A DNA stretch of 11,622 nt, taken from NCBI GenBank assembly GCA_036939755.1, contig JALLAZ010000853.1, positions 1 through 11,622 of the forward strand, in the 5' to 3' direction. Shown here piece after piece: positions 5,934 to 11,622 of the stretch. The notes under the pieces were generated by a model. The model was given only the letters and a program-made list of their open reading frames with translations, was not told the DNA's origin and ran no database searches. Source of the DNA: Stephanodiscus triporus. Lineage: Eukaryota; Bacillariophyta; Thalassiosirophyceae; Thalassiosirales; Thalassiosiraceae. Each line of letters opens with the position of its first letter. Position 1 is the first letter of the stretch. The position numbers and the translations under genes were made by a program.

Positions 5934-8470
5934 CGAGCGAAGGGGATAATATCTCCGATCCGCGAATCGAGGCCGCGGAGCCACCCGATCCCGATCCCAT
6001 CATTCCCCTGTCAGTTCTCTTCGGCAGACCCCACCATGATCAAGTCCAAATTTCGCCCAACGGGAGATACCTCGCCTGGAGAAGCAGGGGGCGGGAGGAT
6101 CCACACGAGAAGGAAAAGGACGTACTGAATATTTTTGCGAAACATCTCGAGACGTCAGTGACGCGACAACTCACGTTCTACGACGATGTGGATGCGTGCG
6201 TTTACTTCGTGTTTACTTCCGATGACCGAAGTATCGTCTTCCTCCGTGAGACGAAACGGGGTAGCGAAAACTACCATCTATATGCGGTTGACATCGACTC
6301 ATTCTTCTCCCAGGACGATAACAGTCAGGCAGACGACAATTCGAAGTCTTTCCTACATCCGAAGCCACGAAATCTGATTCAAAACGATGACGTGACATGT
6401 GGGATCGGCTTCGCTGGGGGCGTGCAGCTGTGGACATCTCCGATTTCTCCCCGTTGTGTCTACGCGAGCACAAGTCGAATAGGACCATATTCCATGTTTT
6501 GGGACGTGTCACGGATAAACATTGATACTCGCGAAATTGTTTTGGTCGAAAGGAATAACATGTCATCAAGATGGGGCATGACGAGGCTTATTTTACTCGC
6601 ATTGATCGCGCGAATCTTGTCATATTGCCGAATCAAAATGATACCACCGGGAGTACCAATTCAGTGGTTCCCCGATGACAACATGATATTTCGTGGACGA
6701 ATCGAGGTGAATCTATTGAACCTGGGTGCGTCATTCTGTGCGAGGGCAAAAAATGGTGGATGGAAGACAATTCACTCCTGCTCGTTTGAGGAGACCAATC
6801 TTCAACTCGTGGGCTCGATGGGTGGGTCGGGTACCGCGAGGATGGAATTCCATGACGATGCGGTTGATATTCATATATGCGCCTACAAAACAGATGGCAA
6901 GGCGAGTGATACCACGACATATGATAGGTTCAATATCAAAACTGGTCAGTATGTAAGGCGTGTTGCTGGAAGCAATGCGAAGTCAGATATCACAGGCTTT
7001 GGCGCTGATCCCAAGGGGCGCGCACGGTTTGTATATTATGAATGGGAAAAGTCAACACTTGAGATTATTCCGGGCAGTGGAGACGATCTTTCCGTACTGG
7101 AGGAAGATATTCTTTTCATCCGGTCATTCTTCCAGCCATCGATGATGTTCCGGATAGTCTCTTGCACGAATTCGGATGACACTTGGATACTTCTCGTTCA
7201 GAATGATGTCGGTCATTCCATGTTCCAGGGCAGCCCGTCTGCTTTTTTCCTGTTCACTAGAACTACTACCAATGAGAGTTCTACGACAATCAAAAGGAAT
7301 ATAGAAATTATCCAACCCTCGAGGCCTGAAATGTCAAAGTATAATTTGGCTCGCGTTTATCCTTTCCATATAAAAGCCGCGGACGGAGAAGAGATCATGT
7401 GCTATTTGACCAGTAAGCCGGAGAAACCAGCAGTCAAAGGCCATAAACCAACGCCCCCCACCCCACCTCCTCCTTTGGTTGTGGTTGTTCATGGTGGGCC
7501 TCAGGCAAGAGATTCATGGGGTTACAATCCTTTGTGCCAATTTCTCTGCAGCAGAGGTTTTCGAGTGATTCAGGTATGTGCGCGTCAAAAACATGTTGTC
7601 TTCTGTTCAAAGGATACGCTCCCCACTTCCTTGTTTGCCCAAACACCATTGAACAAGGTCAACTATAGGGGCAGCACTGGTTTCGGCGCTCGCTTTCTTC
7701 GTGCGGGAATGAGTGGCCAATTCTACAAAGCTCTGCAAACTGACATAGTCGATGCTGTTAAATATGCCACAAGTGCATCGGCTACAGATGATACGGATTC
7801 GGAGGTTGTTGTACCACCTCGACCATGGGGGGATCCAAAACAGCTCGCCATTCTAGGGGCTTCATTTGGTGTAAGTTCATCATCCACCTGTCAAAACAAA
7901 AAACACTGCAATTGCCTCGAAATGATTTCATATCCAATGTACATTGAACTGTTCAACTTCCAGGGTTATTCGGCATTGTGGCAGATGATATCCAACCCGG
8001 GACTCTTTAAATGTGCAGTAGTAATATGTCCCATTTCCTCAGTCGGAGCCGCAGACGAAGATTCTAGGAATGCATTCGGTGGAAGTCCATTAATAGCCAA
8101 ATACTGGCATGCAGTTTTTGGCAGAGATGTATCCACAATTAGGGATGTTGCAATCGAGGCATCGCCCTTGTACCACATTCATAGGGTTGCTAGAGGATCC
8201 AAGATAGCATTATATCACGGCGAAAACGATCGTCGTGCTCCCATCCAGCACAGCTATAACATGGTGCGGGAGTTGCAAAAATGGGGGATAGCTGGAGAGT
8301 TTGTATCATTTCGTGGGGAAGGCCATGGTCTATCCAAGGTTGCCAACTCATTATATGTGTATCATCGGATACAAACGTTCCTCTGTAAAGAATTTAGCAT
8401 GAACACATTCGCTACTGTCGATGATGAAAAATTATTTGAGCAACATACTGGTAGAGTTGAATGGTCCTAA
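5930..8470 (+). CDS. S9 family (prolyl oligopeptidase-type) serine peptidase
   Basis: The product is a cytosolic-type peptidase of the S9 acylaminoacyl/dipeptidyl-peptidase group, which cleaves short peptides. Three exons, 5930-7573, 7658-7870 and 7964-8470, give 787 residues ending at TAA. The first in-frame ATG is 5930; the open frame extends to a GTG at 5912. The N-terminal half resembles the family's beta-propeller region: IPLSVLFGRP, QISPNGRYLAW, HLYAVDID, NIDTREIVLVE. The catalytic alpha/beta-hydrolase domain starts near residue 510: VVVVHGGPQARDSWGY, then VNYRGSTGFG across the first junction, then GASFGGYSA across the second. The likely triad is Ser617 (GASFGG), Asp708 (HGENDRRAP) and His740 (GEGHG), with normal order and spacing. 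No signal peptide is visible. Residues 217-245 are an odd hydrophobic/basic segment that fits the family poorly and may reflect a local frame problem. Substrate specificity cannot be read from the sequence. Confidence 0.92.
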   Translation: MTSEGDNISDPRIEAAEPPDPDPIIPLSVLFGRPHHDQVQISPNGRYLAWRSRGREDPHEKEKDVLNIFAKHLETSVTRQLTFYDDVDACVYFVFTSDDRSIVFLRETKRGSENYHLYAVDIDSFFSQDDNSQADDNSKSFLHPKPRNLIQNDDVTCGIGFAGGVQLWTSPISPRCVYASTSRIGPYSMFWDVSRINIDTREIVLVERNNMSSRWGMTRLILLALIARILSYCRIKMIPPGVPIQWFPDDNMIFRGRIEVNLLNLGASFCARAKNGGWKTIHSCSFEETNLQLVGSMGGSGTARMEFHDDAVDIHICAYKTDGKASDTTTYDRFNIKTGQYVRRVAGSNAKSDITGFGADPKGRARFVYYEWEKSTLEIIPGSGDDLSVLEEDILFIRSFFQPSMMFRIVSCTNSDDTWILLVQNDVGHSMFQGSPSAFFLFTRTTTNESSTTIKRNIEIIQPSRPEMSKYNLARVYPFHIKAADGEEIMCYLTSKPEKPAVKGHKPTPPTPPPPLVVVVHGGPQARDSWGYNPLCQFLCSRGFRVIQVCARQKHVVFCSKDTLPTSLFAQTPLNKVNYRGSTGFGARFLRAGMSGQFYKALQTDIVDAVKYATSASATDDTDSEVVVPPRPWGDPKQLAILGASFGVSSSSTCQNKKHCNCLEMISYPMYIELFNFQGYSALWQMISNPGLFKCAVVICPISSVGAADEDSRNAFGGSPLIAKYWHAVFGRDVSTIRDVAIEASPLYHIHRVARGSKIALYHGENDRRAPIQHSYNMVRELQKWGIAGEFVSFRGEGHGLSKVANSLYVYHRIQTFLCKEFSMNTFATVDDEKLFEQHTGRVEWS
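7574..7657 (+). other. intron 1 of S9 peptidase gene (84 nt, in frame, stop-free)
   Basis: The intron begins GTATGT and ends GAACAAG. Removal joins ATTCAG to GTCAACTATAGG, giving RVIQVNYRGSTGFG, the continuous strand-loop typical of S9 enzymes. It is phase 0, 28 codons long, and has no stop in the gene's frame, so retention would insert 28 residues instead of ending translation. Confidence 0.88.
7871..7963 (+). other. intron 2 of S9 peptidase gene (93 nt, in frame, stop-free)
   Basis: The intron begins GTAAGT and ends TTCAACTTCCAG with a pyrimidine-rich 3' end. Removal joins GGT to GGT and creates the nucleophile elbow GASFGGYSA; retained, the motif is split right after GASFG. It is phase 0, 31 codons long, with no in-frame stop. 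Confidence 0.92.
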
Positions 8471-9859
8471 AGAACGTGGTATTTTGTCCAAACGTCACAA
8501 GTCCAACTGTCATTTAGAAAAAGTTGTAGTCCCCATTCCTCTTCTTACTCCTGACTGCAACACAATAACCAGGATCGCCATACGTACAGACAAATTCCTA
8601 ATTTTTGAGAAAGTTTGCTTGACCCTCGTTCCTACATGAACCTCGGCTGAAAGGACGTCTATGATACAAGACTTGTCTGTCGTATATAAATGGCCAAATC
8701 ATGATCAAAGATTATTAAGTGGGGGTAGATTGGGCACTCTAGAATATACTACCTCATCTCTGTCATCTACCCTCTTGGCATTATATCATTTAAATCATAC
8801 TGTTTTGACAAGAGAGAATACAATATGACTATGAGAATTCAGAATATAAGTATTATTGCTGTTGATGAATATTGATGGTCAACCTACAATCACTGGTGGG
8901 ATGTGATCAGTCTTGCTCCCGGCAACGTTGAATACCTTGAGCATCACAGCATATGCTGGAGTCCAGTGGTGACGTCTTGAAGCAGCAGAGTGAGAGTGAC
9001 TTGAGTTAACAACGAAGCTTGACAACAGCAAATGAAGCATCCTGATGGATCGGATAGACCCAAGAGAATAAGTCCGGAAGCTGGAAGTTGCATCAAATGC
9101 TGAGTAAAGAAAAGGATGAAATTGGGAGAGGTCCTGCCAGAAGGTAGGTGACTAGGAGAATAGCATTAACAAGAGTGGTGATATTAAAGGACAATGAAAC
9201 AATGATGAGAGCAATGTGCAGGTTTTTGGTAGTAAGACTTGTACATATATGGACAATGAAGAGAAGACTTGGGGAGAAAGCCTGTCACCTGCTATCATTA
9301 GATAAGGAAAGGACAGATGAGCTCATGGAGATGTGATAGAAGTTAAGGCTAAGGCTGCAAGAAGCAAGGGAAAAATAGCCAGATCACACAAAAAGGGTAG
9401 CCATAGAAACATACACATGGACGCCTCTTCCACTTGTTCTCTCTCTACATATGGCTAGAAGCTTTGACTTTGGACACAACCACACTCCACGCTCCATTTT
9501 TTTGGAAATTTCTCAGAGCTTTGGTCAGACATCTCATTGATCTGAAATAGACACATCGTAAGGCTAGAGAGGCATAGACTAGAGTTGTTTGGAATTGGAA
9601 GCTATCCTCACACTCTGGGGCTGCAGGATCAATGAACCTTAGTACAACCCCTTCAACTTGGCAAGATGTTGGCTACCCGCCTTGCTTGCTGAGGTTTGGG
9701 TTCTTAGCAGTAGAAGGGCCAGATCTGGTGTTGTCCTGCAGTTGTTCTCGCAAAGGCATGCTGCAACTGGTGAGCCCAGCTGCCTGCTAGACAGCCTTTT
9801 GATCTTAACATAGAGAGAGATGATGGCATCTGACATGATGGATGTGGATGGTCATTCCC

Positions 9860-9898
9860 TCTAGATCTAGATCTAAGCAATAGAGATAGAGATAGGGG
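9860..9898. repeat. CTAGAT and GAGATA short tandem repeats
   Basis: TCTAGATCTAGATCT at 9860-9874 is a palindromic hexamer tandem. It is followed within a few bases by TAGAGATAGAGATAGGGG at 9881-9898, three near-copies of a six-base unit. Simple-sequence DNA; no function is visible. Confidence 0.6.
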
Positions 9899-10510
9899 GT
9901 TCAAGGGGGAAAATGTTATTTTTCAAATACATCCCATGCCATTTCTGAGTGGTTTAATCTGATCCACAATATCCCAATATGAATATGATGTCCTGAAAGT
10001 TTTGTTGAAAAAAATGCCAAGAACTCACCCAATGGGTGTGCCAAACATTGAAATGTTCTGTGCTGACAAAACGGCCCATTTTGCATATTATTTTGAGCCC
10101 AATTGTCAAGAGCCAGAGCACATGCATGTGGATCATTTTAAGAATGTCAAATTGCTTGTATTTATGTTTGAAAGAAGGATGCAAAGTTTTGTGACCAGAT
10201 TCCGACACCGAGTGGGTCATCCGGGCTGTTACAGGGGCGGCAGACCCCGCTAACAAAACACCCTGTTTATCTAGTGATTGTACATACTCTTATTGCACCT
10301 TGTAACTTCCTAGCCTAATGCATAGGGTATGAAAAGCATCTGAGGAGTTCTCATATACATATGGAAGATGCCAATTTAGTATTGGGATATGTTTCCATCT
10401 CAAAGTGGGCTTTTGGGGCTATGACAATATTGCTAGCACACCTAGTCATGGTGCGGGCGCACGGTGCTGTCGTCCTCCCCTTGGTGGGCGTTGGCTGCCA
10501 CTAGCAAATA

Positions 10511-10692
10511 GTGGTGGTGACAAGAGCAATGACGGTGGTGGCGGCAGCGGTGGTGGCGACGGCAACGATGACAAGGACGACAACAACAACAATGACGATG
10601 TGACAACGATGACGATAGCAACGATGGCAGAGATAACAAGGCAGTAGTGGTGACGACAGCAAAGGCGGTGGTGGAGGCGATGGCAACGATAA
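10511..10692. repeat. imperfect triplet-rich block (GGT/GAC/AAC)
   Basis: About 180 bases are built from GGTGGT, GGC, GAC, AAC and GAT triplets with no long perfect run. Read in one plus frame the block gives Gly/Asp/Asn/Ser/Thr low complexity, and on the other strand His/Arg/Cys/Ser-rich sequence. It resembles a degenerated microsatellite or a fossil of a low-complexity coding tract; the first gene in this window has similar composition. Confidence 0.6.
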
Positions 10693-10853
10693 TGGGATGG
10701 GGGCTCATGTTTGCTTGTGATTGGAGCAGAACAATCGCATAAATGATTTGACTCAATAAGAAAGTCAACCAGTATCTTCCCTTTTGCATCTGAGCCAACA
10801 AATACACAATGGGGGTGCCCTTAAATGGCAGTTTTGCCAAACTTGCAGCATCG

Positions 10854-10955
10854 CCCCCCCCCAAGTGCATTATGACGTAGCATCAAGAAAAATTACCGAT
10901 TCCCTTGTTCAGGGAATAAAATTGTTGATGGGGGGGGGTTGGGGGGGAGAAGGGG
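10854..10955. repeat. C9 run, small hairpin, and G9-TT-G7-AGAA-G4 cluster
   Basis: A run of nine C (10854-10862) is followed 67 bases later by nine G (10930-10938), TT, seven G, AGAA and four G. The G-rich part meets a G-quadruplex pattern on the plus strand. Between them, ATTCCCT (10899-10905) and AGGGAAT (10911-10917) form a 7-bp stem with a 5-base loop. The C and G runs could also pair with each other. No gene context gives it a role. Confidence 0.55.
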
Positions 10956-11149
10956 AATAAGTCTTCGTCAAAATTGGGGCTCCTGCATCAGTCCTTTATT
11001 TCGGTGGAAATTCTTTGTGTGTTCCCGCCAGAAGAAAAAAGAAACAACATTTTGGCAGGAGAGGACCCACTGGACCCCCTAATAGAGATTTTGAATATTT
11101 GATTGTCTCTCTACTAGATTTTCTTTATTAGGAGTGTAGGATGGTACCA

Positions 11150-11160
11150 CCCCCCCCCCC
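11150..11160. repeat. C11 homopolymer
   Basis: Eleven consecutive C follow GGTACCA. It is one of several long G/C homopolymers in the right part of the window and a likely site of length variation or sequencing error. Confidence 0.8.
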
Positions 11161-11173
11161 ATCAGCAGGAGTT

Positions 11174-11217
11174 AGTAGTTGGTTGGCTGGAGGTAAGTAT
11201 TTAGAGTAGTTGGTTGG
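11174..11217. repeat. 13-bp direct repeat AGTAGTTGGTTGG, two copies
   Basis: Copies at 11174-11186 and 11205-11217 are identical and 31 bases apart. Each is followed by a GGAGG-type sequence; a GTAAGT occurs between them. A small local duplication. Confidence 0.65.
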
Positions 11218-11409
11218 AGGAAAGAACCATTTGGATCATTCATATGACTGCATATTGAGATTATTGCAATATTATGATTTGTCTCTCTATCTCTGTTGGA
11301 AGTCACCAAATTCTGAGAGAGGGTTATGTTGTACAAGTGTAAGCCTTAATTTGTCTGTAAGATTTGTGAATTTTGGTTTGGTGGGAAAATCTACTGTACA
11401 CATATGTAG

Positions 11410-11459
11410 GTAAGTACGAGAATCACTTGCTAATCGAGTTTTTTGACTTTCCTGCTCAG
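11410..11459 (+). other. candidate 50-nt intron near the right edge
   Basis: The stretch begins GTAAGT, has a branch-like GCTAATC near 11429-11435, a T/C-rich tract, and ends CCTGCTCAG. All splice signals are in good positions. It links the open plus frame 11210-11409 to the open frame 11460-11622 (splitting an AGA codon). It is shorter than the other introns seen here, so it may be chance. Confidence 0.35.
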
Positions 11460-11622
11460 ACAGATTCGGAAGGGCAATTTCAGCATGATCATTATGGTGT
11501 CCGGTCATGATGGCCCCTACCATCACCAATACCTGGGCGACGCCCATAGTAAGCGAATTGACGTCATCCCCACACCATGGGCAATGACGCGTGCCCTTGG
11601 TTTGGGCGTTGCCCAGGTATTG
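11460..11622 (+). CDS. possible partial exon running off the window, unrecognised
   Basis: The plus frame with ATG at 11485 is open to the last base and reads protein-like (SGHDGPYHHQYLGDAHSK, then PTPWAMTRALGLGVAQVL). A candidate intron precedes it. The minus strand in the same codon register is also open from the window edge to 11287, with a CPWCGDDVN segment and a long ordinary-looking protein, so the coding strand is uncertain. The sequence contains a large inverted repeat, which makes both strands encode the same six residues, GVAQVL. No family was recognised, and the upstream open frame 11210-11409 has no ATG. Confidence 0.25.
11527..11622. repeat. 20-bp inverted repeat with nested hairpin at the window end
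   Basis: Arm 11527-11546 (CAATACCTGGGCGACGCCCA) and arm 11603-11622 (TGGGCGTTGCCCAGGTATTG) pair at 19 of 20 positions, the exception being a G-T pair. The spacer is 56 bases. Inside it, 11574-11583 (ACCATGGGCA) and 11592-11601 (TGCCCTTGGT) form a second stem with one mismatch, placed just inside the outer right arm. The right arm touches the last base of the window, so the repeat may be longer. It could be the ends of a small inverted-repeat element or a structured RNA. Confidence 0.75.

Larger units (their letters stand above)
8471..11200. other. AT-richer region without a supportable gene
   Basis: After the peptidase stop there are about 2.7 kb with frequent stops on both strands and only short open frames of unremarkable composition. 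The longest open frames (minus 10870-10442, minus 10256-9954, plus 10002-10253) show no recognisable domain, and the first is largely made of the triplet-repeat block read backwards. I saw no tRNA-like, rRNA-like or transposase-like sequence. The region holds the small repeats and homopolymers listed separately, and may be intergenic DNA or old, unrecognisable repeats. Confidence 0.6.

Noticed and set aside
9148..9336. 62-codon plus-strand ORF
   Set aside because: It begins at GTG and has random-looking composition with no supporting signals.
10002..10253. 83-codon plus-strand ORF
   Set aside because: It begins at TTG, the opposite strand is equally open, and no family resemblance was seen.
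10442..10870. 142-codon minus-strand ORF with an ATG and a hydrophobic segment
   Set aside because: The C-terminal half is the triplet-repeat block read backwards and the start lies in a C9/G9 tract; no domain was recognised. It is kept only as a remote possibility.
1..11622. CRISPR arrays, tRNA or rRNA genes, intact transposons, defence systems
   Set aside because: No regularly spaced repeats, no cloverleaf-like sequence with a TTC-loop signature, no transposase or reverse-transcriptase motifs, and no bacterial operon structure were seen on either strand.

Overview
The window is nuclear DNA of a eukaryote. It has GT-AG introns of about 80-290 nt, a spliced gene for the gamma subunit of translation factor eIF2, an intron-split S9 serine peptidase gene, and large low-complexity and microsatellite tracts. 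Short introns, close gene spacing, and a long Ser-rich/coiled-coil orphan protein would suit a diatom or other stramenopile. That assignment is inference; no lineage-specific marker was recognised.

Layout. (1) At 55-130 there is a GAC-type microsatellite and a TATA-like stretch, followed by a plus-strand gene ending at 2141. It encodes a 627-641 aa protein that is low-complexity at the N-terminus, coiled-coil in the middle, and polyglycine plus basic at the C-terminus; no family was recognised. Its 5' end has two competing models: a 41-codon upstream ORF whose stop overlaps the start codon, or an 83-nt intron that fuses that ORF to the protein. (2) From 2142 to 3596 there is no firm gene, but several short plus-strand frames look coding (2414-2590, 3119-3262, 3266-3439) and may be pieces of an unrecognised or decaying gene. 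(3) The minus strand 5379-3597 carries the clearest gene, eIF2 gamma (496 aa, two exons, 292-nt intron). All GTPase motifs are intact, but the segment that carries zinc-binding cysteines in many homologues has no cysteine. (4) A divergent intergenic region (5380-5929) contains a 19-bp stem hairpin and two tiny upstream ORFs. (5) At 5930-8470 (+) there is an S9 prolyl-oligopeptidase-type peptidase (787 aa after splicing), with a recognisable Ser-Asp-His triad and two phase-0 introns. Both introns are multiples of three and free of in-frame stops, so the unspliced DNA also reads as one long ORF. (6) From 8471 to about 11200 the sequence is AT-richer with no supportable gene; it holds homopolymers, triplet-rich DNA and short repeats. 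(7) At the right edge a possible partial gene with a candidate 50-nt intron overlaps a 20-bp inverted repeat that runs to the last base.

The three main genes have no obvious joint pathway. The eIF2 gamma gene and the peptidase gene diverge from a shared intergenic region of about 550 bp; the first gene and eIF2 gamma converge. I found no mobile element with recognisable protein domains, no tRNA or rRNA, and no CRISPR array. The most unusual points are the cysteine-free eIF2 gamma insert, the pair of 3n stop-free introns (one splitting the catalytic serine motif), the two long hairpins, and the stop/start-overlapping upstream ORFs in two separate genes.
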